Positions 8,157 to 17,841 are shown, counted from the stretch's first letter. The stretch is DNA of 27,616 nucleotides from JANXQG01 sp037147235 (GCA_037147235.1 JBAWVO010000052.1:1-27616); one strand, 5' to 3'. Made by a program: numbers and translations. Notes: generated by a model not told the origin, from the sequence alone.

Positions 8157-11100
8157 TCACACTCCAAACCGGGCCAATACCAAATCCAATGCCTGAAGCG
8201 CGAGATCTTTCTTCTGTCCCTGATTGCCCGACCACGAGGAACTTGCAACGACGGCACGCCAAGCCAGATCTCCGACGTATTGTTGCGCAATAATCGCGTC
8301 AACGGCCTGCTGGCCGACCTGCTGAAGCAGGGCAGCGTCCTCCACGGGCGTTGGTGGGGGAACCAAAGAAGGTATCCCAGCACCTGTCGCTTCAATCGGC
8401 GAGGTCCAAACTGGTGGATTGCCGGTTGTATCGGATGTCGTAGCGGTAATGGCTCCGGCTGAATTCGCGGACGCGACCATTTTGGCTGCAACGATATTGG
8501 AAGCAGCAGGCGACGGGTCAAAGATAACGGTCCCGCCCGCACCAATCGTCAGTGCCATGTCGTACGGCAGTGCCGTCGATGTGGTCACGATCAGTGTGCC
8601 GGCGTTAACCACCGTGCCGCCAGTGTAGCTGTTGGTTCCGCTCAAGGTCAGGCTGCCGCCGTTCACCACTAGGCGGGCGTTGCTCGAACTATCCTTAATG
8701 TTGCCGGCAAACGTGCTGGCTGCGGTGCTGTTGTAGAGGAGACCGTCGTCCGAGGTCAAGTTAATGGTGCCGCTGCCGGACAACTGGCCGGAACCCTGGC
8801 CACCACCGGGTGCCGTGAGGTTCATGACTCCAGTGGTCCAATCGCCGTCCACTAGCAGAGTACCGGCGGCAATGTTGGTAGCACCGGCAACGGATACGGA
8901 CCCGGTAATGGCTTCCACAAGCGTGCCGGAATGCTCAGTATCGCCCATCATGAGTGACGTGCCTGTATTGCTGCTGATCGAGCCTGAGATGTTCAGCGTG
9001 GCCGATGGTGCCGGGTAGATCGCGGTGTTGCTGATCAACTGGATGGGTGCGGTGATTGTCTGACTGCCGGCCGAAACCGTAATCGTGGCATTGCTACTAC
9101 CATTGTTCAACTTCAATATGCCGCTACCGGTACTCACGATGTGATAATTCAGCAAGCTGGGGCCAAAGGTAAGCTCGGCGATGCTGGGGCTGAAATTGCC
9201 GAGGTCGGCACTGAGTTCGGTGGCACCGTTGAACGTGGCCTGATCGCCGGTGATGCCGCTAAAGCCAGGTACGCCCAGCCCTTGAGTATCACTCCAGTTG
9301 GCCGCCGAGTTCCAGGGGCCGTTGCTGGCCGAGTTCCAATCGGCAACGATGGCTACTGGATTGTAGGTGAACGTCGCGACGGGGCCGCTCGTCTCGACAT
9401 TCGCCGCGTTGTCCGTGGCCACCGAGTGGACGGTGTAACTTGTGTCGCTGACTAGGTTCGACGAGGGGAAAGCCAGCGTCCAGTTCGTCGTCCCGGCGGC
9501 ATCGAGAAAGAACTCGCTCGTTTGATCGAAGGCCGTACCGCCCCAGTACTTGCTGTCAGTACTTCGCCGAATACTCACTTGCACCTTGTTGATGCCCGAT
9601 CCCCCGGTGTCCGCAGCCGTGCCGCTGACCGTGCCCGTCCAGCTCACGGCGTTGTAAGAGGCACCATTCGCCGGGAAGCTGATCAGGCTGGTGGGAGCGG
9701 CCGTGTCGTAGCTGAACGTCGCCGTGAAGCCGCTCGTCTCGACATTCGCCGCGTTGTCCGTGGCCACCGAGTGGACGGTGTAACTTGTGTCGCTGACTAG
9801 GTTCGACGAGGGGAAAGCCAGCGTCCAGTTCGTCGTCCCGGCGGCATCGAGAAAGAACTCGCTCGTTTGATCGAAGGCCGTACCGCCCCAGTACTTGCTG
9901 TCAGTACTTCGCCGAATACTCACTTGCACCTTGTTGATGCCCGATCCCCCGGTGTCCGCAGCCGTGCCGCTGACCGTGCCCGTCCAGCTCACGGCGTTGT
10001 AAGAGGCACCATTCGCCGGGAAGCTGATCAGGCTGGTGGGAGGAATAGTGTCGATTTGGGCGGCGACTTGGCCACTGAGGAAGTACTCGCCTTGCGTGCC
10101 GTTCAGCGAAAAGGTACGGGCGCGGTAGATACCCGTGGTTGTCGCAATATAGGACAGGGTCTGGTTTCGACCGTCACTGCCGACAATACCGCTGGCGACG
10201 AGGTTGTTCAAGGGGTCATAGAGCTCGATCATTGGCGTGAGGGTATTACCGAACTCACCTGACCCGCCGCCGGGTATGCTCGTGGCCAGTTGCACTCGGA
10301 GACCGGTTGTGTTGACCATCAACGAGTACCAGTCGTTGTTCGAGGAAGTCAAGTATCCTAGGACGCCTGCCGTGCCATCCATGCTTTGTGCCGCGGCGAA
10401 AGAATCGTTAGGTTCCGTATCGAAGGCCGCACCGCGTGTCACCACCAGGCTGTAAGTGACATAGGTGTCACCACTGACGCGAACGTAGTAGGTGCCGGCA
10501 CTAGCGATGTTGAAGTTGTTAATGACCTTAGTGAGGTTGGTCGGGCCACTGATACCCGAGGCCAGGACCGTGCCACTGCTATTAAGTAAATCGACGGTTA
10601 CGTTTCCTGCGCTGAGATTCGTCACGGCCAGAGTGTCGGTCTCGGCTGTGGTGACGGCGAAGGAGTAGTTGTCAGACGTGGCCACCGATGCCGCGATCAG
10701 GACGCTCGTGCCGGAGTTGATCAGAGTCGGGAGGCCGTTGTTGTACATCAGCAGACGATTTGATCCCTGGGTGCCGGAGGCCTTGATGCCAACCGTGGCG
10801 GATGCGCCCAGATCATTCGTGCCGTTGTTGCGGCCTGTGGACAGGCTCTGATAATTGAAGGCGATGGAACCATCTGCGCCCAGCACTGCCTCGAAATACA
10901 GGCCCCCCGACCGAGGCCTCGAGTCAGCGCGAAAGGAAATGTTGTTCCATTGGATGACCATGTGTGCGCTGGAACCGGAGCCCAACACCTGGTAAACGAC
11001 CTTCGAGTCCGCGGCACCCGTCACTTGAAGATCGTCCCAGAAGGGGGCAATCACGGATTCGGACGGAGAACTGGTGAGATCGCTATTTGAAAAACTAGTA

Positions 11101-14100
11101 TCCGCAGTGCCGAAGCTGATGAGACCATTGGTACTCACATACATGCTTCCGTAGTTTGTGCCATAGAACGGGAATGTAAACCGGCTGGGAGAGATCAGCG
11201 TACTGCCATTATCGTTGCTGGTGAAGTTGATCGTCGTGCCTGTCGTAGCAATGTTCTGGAAGGCATACGTCACGGCACTGGCCGTATAGCCTCCTGCAGC
11301 GTCGGTCTGGCCGAGGACTGCGTCTCGCTGGGCACTCGACACCGGGGTCGTCAGATTGCTGAATGAACTGCTCAAGTCCTGGGCTGTGGCAAGCATGTCG
11401 TTGCTGGCGCCAGAAATACGGCCCTCGAGTTCCAGACTCGCATTGAGGGTTGTTTGGACGGTATAGGTGCCGGTGGTCGAGGACGCGCCGCTTACCACGA
11501 TCTTGTACGTGCCCGTGCTCGTGCCGGTCGTGGCGACGGATTGGAGGAGGGCGCTCTGGTTGGCCGCGGCCGCCGTCGCCGTGCCGATTACCGTGTCGTT
11601 CGCGTCGAGCAATTGCACGGTAGGTTGCAGCGTAGAACTGGTCGGTGTAACTAGCACGCTGATGGTCTGGCCGGGATCGACGGCCAGCGTGAACGTGTTT
11701 GGGTTGAGGTCGGGATTGATGATGCCCAACGAGCTGGAGTTGCGATAGATCAGCGAGCCGGAAGGCGACGTTGATGTCAGAGGGACAGGAAATGCCGTCG
11801 TGCCAATGTCAACGTAGTAGCTGGCGGAGAAGGCCGTGCCCGAGTTGCCATACTGGTCGGTAACGGCACCCGCGGCAATGTTTACATTGAGAGTTCCACC
11901 GCTGGTGATGTTATCCAGGGTATAGCGGGCCGTCATGTTGCCGTTCAGCAGTGCCACATTGCTGACCGTGGCCCCCGCGATGCCCGACAACACCAGGGAA
12001 CCGGTCGTGACCGCGCTAGAAAGCAACGGCTCATTGAAGTTGACGTCGTAGGTGAATGGTCCGGGGAGGGTGAACGATCCGCCCGAGGCGGGGTTGGTCG
12101 AAGCGACCGCAAGGAGCACCGCGTCATATCGGAATGTGGCGTTGAAGGCCGTCAGCGCATTGGTCGGGTCGCTGAGTCGCGTGGCGGAGCCTGCCGCCAT
12201 GGCCATCGCCTGCAGCCCCTGCGTGGTAACCGGACTGGTGGTAAAGGTGAACATCGCGGTCTTGTCATCGGTGCTAAGCGAAACGCCGTTGGCGGGCAGA
12301 GAGTTCACCGTGAGGGCACTGGGTAGCAGGCTGGCCGGATCGACCGCGTCGGAGAAGTTGATCACGTAGCTGGACGGTACTAGAGAGACGATAGCGCCAT
12401 TGGCAGGCGCACTGCTGGATACTGCCAAACTGCCGAACGTGAAACGTTGGATCCAGGTTGCCCAGTTGGGGCTGGCGAAGCTTGCTGCATATTCGTTGGC
12501 CGCCCAGAATGAGCCATCGGTTGGATCGACGGTGGTGAAACTGTAGTCGCCGGCGCGGCCGAGGGCATTTAGCACAGCCGCATTGGTCTTGGCCAGGACC
12601 GGAGTCTCCATCGTCCCAGCAGTGTCGGATGGGGTCCGACCCGTCACGTACATCGACATGTACTCACTCGAACCCGATTCGGAATAGTTCATGCCGATCG
12701 AACCGCCGGGGTTGATATCCACACTCGGGAAATACGTATCGGTTGTGGCAATGTTGGGGTTGACATTGCCTTGTTGCAGCAGCGTGGGCGTACCGTTGGT
12801 GATGGTGAAGTCATACCATCGCGTGGAGACGCCCGTGCCATTGCCGATTGCGTGGGCGGAAACAAGGTGTGCCACGCCGCCCACGGTACGCCAGGCGGAG
12901 AAATAGAAACGCGTGCCGAGACTCGTATTGTCGGGATGGCTGCTGCCGCTCAATCCGCCGAGCGTCCCACCGGGCTGCCGAGCATTCGGAGTACTGCCGA
13001 AGCTAGGCACCGCGATGGGGAACGGACTCGTGACCACCGCTGTGGTGCTGAAGGGGTTATCCAAGCGAATGACATTGATGCTACTGCCGCCACCGCCCGT
13101 GTGGCCGTCACCGAGAAACCACATCGGGGCACCGGCCGTAGCACCGTGCATTGATGCCGGCGCTAACGTAAAATTCGTGAATCCATAGGGCATCTCCCGC
13201 ATACCGGTACCCGTACCGTTGTTGTCAATTCCCAGCACCGACGTGTGATCAAAAGAGCTAAGATTTGGGAACATGTTAAAGCTCACCACATACCCGTCCG
13301 CGTTGTAGCCGATCTTAGGGTAGTCGGAGAAGTCAAACGTGGCACCGATGCCGTCGTTCGTGTTGTAACGGAAGAAGTTCCAGTCGGTGCTGGCCAGCGT
13401 CGGGTTGCTGGTCTTGGAAATTGCGAAGTCGAGGCGGCAATCCGTAGGGGTAGGTGTAGTGCCGCCGCTGACGTGGAAGTCGAGAATGCCGACGGCAAAT
13501 TGTTGCGTCACGTCGTTATACACGATGATCGGATCAGAGAAACTGACTCCGCTGGTTCCCAACGGCGCAAAGAACGTGGAGAACGTAGTAATCCCGCCGC
13601 CTGGGATCGTTGTCCCGGTCGTTTTGCTATAAATCGCCAGAGAAGTATTGAGCGGTTCGATGTACGAGCTAGGGCCAACGGCGCCCGTGGTGTCCGGGGG
13701 CGAGACCGCCGAGGTGTTCGTGCGATTGATGCCATCGAACCCCATGCCGGTCTGCAAAAGACTGGGGCCCGCGCTCGAACCGCCAAGCGTGCCCTGTGGC
13801 GTCGCCGTTAAAGTTGTCATCGAGTCGGTGACCGGTGCCGTGATGTTCACAGCACCTCCGTCGTTCTCGTTTGCCGGCGAGTTGGGGACATAGATCGACC
13901 TATCGGCAGGTGACTCGTCGGGACCGTAGCTCTCGACCGAGGCGAACCCGGGAACCGCCTCGAGTGCATTCTGCAGCACTCCCAGATCGTCCGCCGAACT
14001 GGATTGCAGGATCACGCAGCCGTCGACCCCGACGTGTTCCACCGCGGTGATGCCGAGCACGTCCAGGCCCGCATCGTGCAGCAATCCCTGAATGTAGGGA

Positions 14101-14519
14101 AGTTGATCCGCGCGCGTATTGCCCGGCACGTTGCCAAACTTAGCAAGCCATTCAGCCACACCGGGGATGTCCTGAGTGACGGGTTGAATTCCGCCAAAGC
14201 CGGGAAGCACCTGAAGCTCATTGGCGACCTCCGTCGGCGTGGCGATGTCGGGAGTCTGCACCAGGAAGCTGCCGTCGAGATTTAACGCGCGGAGAACTTG
14301 GGCGTTCGCGTCCGAGATTCCATAAGAGTGCAAAAGAACCTGCCCAACCTGGGTTTGCTGTTCCAAGGTGGTGGCAGGAGCGATCCCGCCGATGGCCACC
14401 ATCCACTGCCCAGAGGCCAATAGCCGGCGTTCCTCGAGAATCTCCAAGCATAGATGCCGCGAGCGGCCAGTCCATTTGACAGTCCTGTCGCCCTTTCGTG
14501 CTACAAAAAGTCGATGCAT
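8157..14519 (-). CDS. Giant multidomain surface protein with LEPR-XLL motif
   Basis: From the ATG at 14519 this encodes 2,120 residues; a TTG at 14612 would add 31. The N-terminus is basic, then reads CLEILEERRLLA (residues 24-35), the LEPR-XLL-type motif found at the start of many giant planctomycete exported proteins. Rough order after that: an alpha/beta region to about 240; a repeat-rich, propeller-like region (260-690); SbsA-type bacterial Ig-like domains (700-905); a PPC-like domain (925-1030); a nidogen-like region (1087-1277, with FPFYGTNYGSMYVSTNGLIS); and another PPC-like domain beginning TEPNDSFAAAQS (from about 1364). Two identical Ig-like repeats (1493-1712) follow, then a beta-helical part with an autotransporter-associated repeat (SGTNSYTGGTVVNAGTL, near 1960). 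No PEP-CTERM or LPXTG tail was seen. The composition (Ser, Thr, Gly, Ala and Asn, few Cys) suits an adhesin or cell-envelope protein. A direct enzymatic role is not evident. Confidence 0.9.
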   Translation of the reverse strand: MHRLFVARKGDRTVKWTGRSRHLCLEILEERRLLASGQWMVAIGGIAPATTLEQQTQVGQVLLHSYGISDANAQVLRALNLDGSFLVQTPDIATPTEVANELQVLPGFGGIQPVTQDIPGVAEWLAKFGNVPGNTRADQLPYIQGLLHDAGLDVLGITAVEHVGVDGCVILQSSSADDLGVLQNALEAVPGFASVESYGPDESPADRSIYVPNSPANENDGGAVNITAPVTDSMTTLTATPQGTLGGSSAGPSLLQTGMGFDGINRTNTSAVSPPDTTGAVGPSSYIEPLNTSLAIYSKTTGTTIPGGGITTFSTFFAPLGTSGVSFSDPIIVYNDVTQQFAVGILDFHVSGGTTPTPTDCRLDFAISKTSNPTLASTDWNFFRYNTNDGIGATFDFSDYPKIGYNADGYVVSFNMFPNLSSFDHTSVLGIDNNGTGTGMREMPYGFTNFTLAPASMHGATAGAPMWFLGDGHTGGGGSSINVIRLDNPFSTTAVVTSPFPIAVPSFGSTPNARQPGGTLGGLSGSSHPDNTSLGTRFYFSAWRTVGGVAHLVSAHAIGNGTGVSTRWYDFTITNGTPTLLQQGNVNPNIATTDTYFPSVDINPGGSIGMNYSESGSSEYMSMYVTGRTPSDTAGTMETPVLAKTNAAVLNALGRAGDYSFTTVDPTDGSFWAANEYAASFASPNWATWIQRFTFGSLAVSSSAPANGAIVSLVPSSYVINFSDAVDPASLLPSALTVNSLPANGVSLSTDDKTAMFTFTTSPVTTQGLQAMAMAAGSATRLSDPTNALTAFNATFRYDAVLLAVASTNPASGGSFTLPGPFTYDVNFNEPLLSSAVTTGSLVLSGIAGATVSNVALLNGNMTARYTLDNITSGGTLNVNIAAGAVTDQYGNSGTAFSASYYVDIGTTAFPVPLTSTSPSGSLIYRNSSSLGIINPDLNPNTFTLAVDPGQTISVLVTPTSSTLQPTVQLLDANDTVIGTATAAAANQSALLQSVATTGTSTGTYKIVVSGASSTTGTYTVQTTLNASLELEGRISGASNDMLATAQDLSSSFSNLTTPVSSAQRDAVLGQTDAAGGYTASAVTYAFQNIATTGTTINFTSNDNGSTLISPSRFTFPFYGTNYGSMYVSTNGLISFGTADTSFSNSDLTSSPSESVIAPFWDDLQVTGAADSKVVYQVLGSGSSAHMVIQWNNISFRADSRPRSGGLYFEAVLGADGSIAFNYQSLSTGRNNGTNDLGASATVGIKASGTQGSNRLLMYNNGLPTLINSGTSVLIAASVATSDNYSFAVTTAETDTLAVTNLSAGNVTVDLLNSSGTVLASGISGPTNLTKVINNFNIASAGTYYVRVSGDTYVTYSLVVTRGAAFDTEPNDSFAAAQSMDGTAGVLGYLTSSNNDWYSLMVNTTGLRVQLATSIPGGGSGEFGNTLTPMIELYDPLNNLVASGIVGSDGRNQTLSYIATTTGIYRARTFSLNGTQGEYFLSGQVAAQIDTIPPTSLISFPANGASYNAVSWTGTVSGTAADTGGSGINKVQVSIRRSTDSKYWGGTAFDQTSEFFLDAAGTTNWTLAFPSSNLVSDTSYTVHSVATDNAANVETSGFTATFSYDTAAPTSLISFPANGASYNAVSWTGTVSGTAADTGGSGINKVQVSIRRSTDSKYWGGTAFDQTSEFFLDAAGTTNWTLAFPSSNLVSDTSYTVHSVATDNAANVETSGPVATFTYNPVAIVADWNSASNGPWNSAANWSDTQGLGVPGFSGITGDQATFNGATELSADLGNFSPSIAELTFGPSLLNYHIVSTGSGILKLNNGSSNATITVSAGSQTITAPIQLISNTAIYPAPSATLNISGSISSNTGTSLMMGDTEHSGTLVEAITGSVSVAGATNIAAGTLLVDGDWTTGVMNLTAPGGGQGSGQLSGSGTINLTSDDGLLYNSTAASTFAGNIKDSSSNARLVVNGGSLTLSGTNSYTGGTVVNAGTLIVTTSTALPYDMALTIGAGGTVIFDPSPAASNIVAAKMVASANSAGAITATTSDTTGNPPVWTSPIEATGAGIPSLVPPPTPVEDAALLQQVGQQAVDAIIAQQYVGDLAWRAVVASSSWSGNQGQKKDLALQALDLVLARFGV
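9384..10042. repeat. Perfect 314-bp direct tandem duplication inside giant gene
   Basis: Bases 9384-9697 and 9729-10042 are identical as far as I can compare by eye. The period is 345 bases, or 115 codons. Each unit encodes one Ig-like repeat (SLISFPANGASYNAV through HSVATDNAANVETSG). The 31-base spacer between the identical blocks is similar to the bases before the first block but not identical. Identity at synonymous sites implies a recent duplication or ongoing gene conversion. Confidence 0.9.
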
Positions 14520-14850
14520 TCCCAAGCCTTGTCGTGAGGTGTGGCTCCGCCGAGAGCGGGCGGCCGAGCGACTGCTGGCCCGTTGCGAAATTGCGACTAC
14601 TTCGCCGGCCAATTCAAACCGGCATCCATGAGTATTCTACCCTAGACCCCCACCCTTTGTCCAAGATTTCATTAGGATTTTCCGACTCGACTTCTGTTTT
14701 CGCTCTGTTTTAACCAGCCATGCACATTCCAGGGGAAACCACAATGCGGTCTTGGTAGGTCAGGCGAACGGAGTAGAACCCCCGAAGGTCGCCCACTAGT
14801 TTTCCGAAGAAAGGGGGGTGGCAATACAAAAGATCAATCGGTTTTTGTCT
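14520..14850. other. Intergenic region upstream of giant gene
   Basis: This holds the promoter of the giant gene (14634-14663) and its leader, and follows the toroid-protein stop codon. I see no terminator hairpin with a T-run for the upstream toroid gene and no convincing coding frame. The TTG at 14612 lies only about 15 bases after the expected transcription start and has no Shine-Dalgarno sequence, so I prefer the ATG at 14519. There, AAGG lies about 12 bases and GGGA directly upstream. Confidence 0.5.
14634..14663 (-). promoter_or_regulatory. Sigma70-like promoter for giant surface protein
   Basis: On the minus strand TGGACA (14658-14663) and TAGAAT (14634-14639) are spaced by 18 bases. 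Each box matches the consensus at five of six positions. The start of transcription would fall near 14627. Confidence 0.45.
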
Positions 14851-16125
14851 CTAATCGTGCTTGCATCTCCCCAAACTCATGAGCGCGAAGGCTGTCCCGT
14901 AGGCCTGGTGGTAATCGTACAACGGAAAATCCCACCAGCTACCGTCCGATTCCTGCAACCGCAAGAGAATCTGGGCTAGATGGTCCTGGCGTGGCGGGCG
15001 TTTTTCGACCGGCAAAAGGTCAATACAGCGGCCGGCATAGTAATGACCGTAGTAAAAGAAATAGCCGGCCACCTGGAACCATGACTCGTGCGGAATCGGC
15101 CGCTTGCGACCCAGGTCGAGCCATAGCTCACGGGCAAAGAGTCGGTCGAGCCACGTCTCGACCACTGCGTCGGTCACCTGCTTGTCACCCCAGGCACGCA
15201 AGGCAAGATTGCATGCCTGGGAACGGCCAAGACTGCCGCCGGGCCGATTGATCGGGAGCATGGGGTGATACTTGAGGTATTCACCGTAATCGTAACTGAA
15301 GTCGCGCTTTCGCTGCCGCAGGATCGAGGCCACGGCGCGATCAACAACCTTCTGCGGAACCTGGAATCCTTCCTTGCGGGCGTCATCCAGCACTACCAAA
15401 ACCGTGGCGGTCACAAAACTAATCGTCGAACCGTTGGGCCGCTGCGTCTGAAATTCAAAATCGTCGTAGTAGCACCATCCGCCGCCAAGGCACTCGTAGC
15501 GCACAAGCATGCCGATCTGCTGGTCGATCAAGGCACGGATTTTGCGCACGCGCTCCTGATCCTGGGGATGCCGCCGCAAGATGTGCAGCAAGGCATCGAT
15601 CGAATAGGCGTGACACCAGTTGTTGTAAAGGGCATCGGCCGAGTCGCGCCGGATCTTGGGCAGGTGCTCCATCAGCCAGACCTCGGCCCGATCGACGGAC
15701 TGTTGCACCTCGGTGCTATCGCCTCCAACCTCCAGTAGGGCAGAAATACAGAGCGAAGTCACCGCGCCGCGAAACGATCGGTGGGCACTGGGTATCGGGG
15801 CATAAACTTCACTGGGCCGACTGCTTCGCTCGGAACCCCACGATCCGTCGGCGTTCTGCCGCTTGAGCAAGAATGCCACCCCGCGGCGGATCGAGGCCTT
15901 GATCTGTTTGGGATCGGCTTTTGGCGCAGGCTTGGGCTTGGGACCGATTTCGGCGAGCGAAGACGAACTAGACTTCTTTTCAGCGGCCGGAATGCTGTTG
16001 TCGGAAGCGAAGGCGAGCGGCAATTGCGTGAGAAACGACATCGCCAGTGCCACTGCGGCGAAGAGCAGGATGCCGTTTGACCGCAAAAACTTCTCTAAAG
16101 CTGCAATCGGCAATTTTTCTGACAT
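14851..16125 (-). CDS. Exported alpha/alpha-toroid (terpenoid cyclase fold) protein
   Basis: This 424-residue protein has a hydrophobic segment at about 18-41 serving as signal peptide or anchor. A Ser/Pro/Lys linker follows (residues 43-75), then alternating helices of the prenyltransferase/squalene-oxidase repeat fold. QW-like elements are visible at its start (RRGVAFLLKRQNADGSWGSE, about 79-98) and end (LLRLQESDGSWWDFPLYDY, about 393-411). The acidic catalytic motif of squalene-hopene cyclase (DXDD) is not apparent, so it is probably not a cyclase. Planctomycetes encode many exported proteins of this fold with unknown substrates. It starts 14 bases after the stop of the HlyD-type adaptor gene, so the two are co-transcribed and may act together at the inner membrane or in the periplasm. 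Confidence 0.8.
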   Translation of the reverse strand: MSEKLPIAALEKFLRSNGILLFAAVALAMSFLTQLPLAFASDNSIPAAEKKSSSSSLAEIGPKPKPAPKADPKQIKASIRRGVAFLLKRQNADGSWGSERSSRPSEVYAPIPSAHRSFRGAVTSLCISALLEVGGDSTEVQQSVDRAEVWLMEHLPKIRRDSADALYNNWCHAYSIDALLHILRRHPQDQERVRKIRALIDQQIGMLVRYECLGGGWCYYDDFEFQTQRPNGSTISFVTATVLVVLDDARKEGFQVPQKVVDRAVASILRQRKRDFSYDYGEYLKYHPMLPINRPGGSLGRSQACNLALRAWGDKQVTDAVVETWLDRLFARELWLDLGRKRPIPHESWFQVAGYFFYYGHYYAGRCIDLLPVEKRPPRQDHLAQILLRLQESDGSWWDFPLYDYHQAYGTAFALMSLGRCKHD

Positions 16126-16139
16126 TTGGATCTTTCTTC

Positions 16140-17771
16140 TTACTCTTCCTTGGGTTTTTCAAGAAGGATCTCGTCGCCTTCCGCCAGTCCCTGAAGGATC
16201 TCGACTTGCTTATCGCTCCGCTCGCCTAGCTTGACAACACGCTTCTGAGACTTGCCATCCTTGCCCTGCAAATAGACGTATTGCTTCGCCGGATCAAACT
16301 CTTCGGTGAATACGGCCTTCGGTGGCACGGTAAGAGCATCGGTCTTCTTGTACGAAATCATTTTCATCTCACAATTCATGCCTGGTACGATGGTGCTGCT
16401 CAAGCCATCGCTGGCGACGGTCAGTTGGCAATCGAAGCCGCTGCCTCCCATGGGAATCGCGCCCACGCGTTGCACGATGGCCGAAAGTTTCAGCCCTGCA
16501 AAGCCAACCGGTTGAACGACCGCCTGCAAACCCGCACGCACGCGCTGCGATTGGCTTTCCGGCACCGTGGTGCGAATGGTCAGCGGCCGGGTCTGCACCA
16601 CGGTCATAAAAACCTCGTTGGGCATGATCGATGCCCCGCGGCGGAGCGTTTCCACGCTCAATGCCGACCACTTTCCACGTACCGACCGGCCGTAATAGAC
16701 GATGCCGTCGATCGGGGCCTTGACCATCATCGCCTCACGATCGGAAATGAGCTTCTTGAGTTTCTCTTCACCCAGGTTGCGAGCGACCTGGAGTTTTTCC
16801 AGCTCCAGGCGATGCTTGCCCATGAGCAGGGGCAGGTTGATCTTGGTGTATTCCGTGTCGATCCGTGATCGCTCGGTCTGATCTTTTGCTCGCTCATCCA
16901 TTCGCGGGAGCGACAACTTAACGGCTTCTTCATGCGTGGCCTGAGCCAATTCCAAAGACAGCTTCGCTCGATCGACACCATTTTTTGCTCGCCGCAACAC
17001 GATCTTTTCGGTTTCTTCCAGCAGATCGTCGGCCTTATACATCTTTTCCAGTTGACGATATTCCTCCTCGGCATATTCCAGAGCTTCCTGGGCCGCCTTC
17101 AAGCGGAACTCGGTCACTTTGGCCATCAACGGCTTCTCCACATCCTGATATCGCTTCCAGTCTTCCTCAGTGATCCGGCGACTGCGATTGTTCGCCTGCG
17201 TTTCCAGGGGAGCAATTTTTTCCAGGGCGGCCAACTGGGCGGCCGCCTGCTTGAGTGCCAACGCATTCAATTCTAGCTCGGAGCGAAGGTCCGCAATCAC
17301 GTGGTCAATTTTTTCCGTGTCCAGGGCAAGAACCAAGTCGCCCTGCTTGACAGCCGCGCCATGTTCGACCGCCTTGAGCACGGACAAAGCAGCCCATTCC
17401 TGCGGCCGGATGAAAAGATCTGCCTGATTCTGGGCCTCAAAGACGCCGTCCAGTCCAACCTCAATGCGGAAAGGGCCTTTTTTGAGCTTCTGCGTGGCTG
17501 GCTTGGCAGCGGTCTCCTTTTCGGCAGCCGGTTTTTTCTCGTCGGCCTTCTTTTCATCGGGTTTCTTGGAGACAGCTTTCTTCGCATCCGGTGCTGTCTT
17601 CACGGTCGAAGACGCCGAATCGCCCGGTTCCTGCTTGGCGGAACTGGGCTTTTTCTCGCCCTTGTGGGCGTGTTTCTTTGTTGGTTTGGACTCAGCCACA
17701 GCCTGTCCGATCGCTACGCACGTCACCAAAATACAGGCCAAAAGCAGTCTTCCAAAGGCAAATCGACTCAT
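16140..17771 (-). CDS. HlyD/RND-type periplasmic adaptor protein
   Basis: This 543-residue exported protein has a signal peptide (1-27, ending AVA|E) and a long Lys/Ala/Pro-rich low-complexity linker (28-98). A biotinyl-lipoyl half motif follows (GAAVKQGDLVLALDTEKIDHVI, about 138-159). A long alpha-helical hairpin (about 160-355) contains many heptad-like Glu, Leu and Lys residues. The second lipoyl half (VKAPIDGIVYYG) and beta-barrel domains come next, ending in VKLGERSDKQVEILQGLAEGDEIL, typical of membrane fusion proteins. Such adaptors link an inner-membrane ABC or RND pump to an outer-membrane channel, but neither partner is encoded here. The ATG has AGGAA eight bases upstream, and a promoter lies at 17813-17841. 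Co-transcription with the toroid protein is likely. Confidence 0.85.
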   Translation of the reverse strand: MSRFAFGRLLLACILVTCVAIGQAVAESKPTKKHAHKGEKKPSSAKQEPGDSASSTVKTAPDAKKAVSKKPDEKKADEKKPAAEKETAAKPATQKLKKGPFRIEVGLDGVFEAQNQADLFIRPQEWAALSVLKAVEHGAAVKQGDLVLALDTEKIDHVIADLRSELELNALALKQAAAQLAALEKIAPLETQANNRSRRITEEDWKRYQDVEKPLMAKVTEFRLKAAQEALEYAEEEYRQLEKMYKADDLLEETEKIVLRRAKNGVDRAKLSLELAQATHEEAVKLSLPRMDERAKDQTERSRIDTEYTKINLPLLMGKHRLELEKLQVARNLGEEKLKKLISDREAMMVKAPIDGIVYYGRSVRGKWSALSVETLRRGASIMPNEVFMTVVQTRPLTIRTTVPESQSQRVRAGLQAVVQPVGFAGLKLSAIVQRVGAIPMGGSGFDCQLTVASDGLSSTIVPGMNCEMKMISYKKTDALTVPPKAVFTEEFDPAKQYVYLQGKDGKSQKRVVKLGERSDKQVEILQGLAEGDEILLEKPKEE

Positions 17772-17812
17772 AATCAGTTCCTAAGTAGGGTTTTGATGCG
17801 GGCTGACCCTCT

Positions 17813-17841
17813 ATTTTCTCATGAATCGGACCATTTATCAA
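17813..17841 (-). promoter_or_regulatory. Sigma70-like promoter for adaptor-toroid operon
   Basis: On the minus strand TTGATA (17836-17841) and GAAAAT (17813-17818) are separated by 17 bases. It lies in the 97-base gap between the 273-residue protein gene and the adaptor gene, so the adaptor operon need not depend on read-through. Confidence 0.4.

Noticed and set aside
9384..10042. Possible mobile element inside the giant gene
   Set aside because: The duplicated block is in frame, encodes an ordinary Ig-like repeat and has no inverted ends or transposase.
13245..13811. A 188-codon plus-strand frame opposite the giant gene, and many similar frames
   Set aside because: It is antisense to a continuous domain-bearing frame, has arginine-rich, low-complexity content and no ribosome binding site. 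Long antisense frames are expected in GC-rich genes.
14519..14612. TTG start for the giant protein
   Set aside because: No Shine-Dalgarno sequence precedes it and it would leave a leader of only about 15 bases; the ATG at 14519 is favoured, though not proven.
14851..16125. Squalene-hopene cyclase
   Set aside because: The protein has QW-like repeats but is shorter than the cyclases and lacks a visible DXDD motif, and it is exported.
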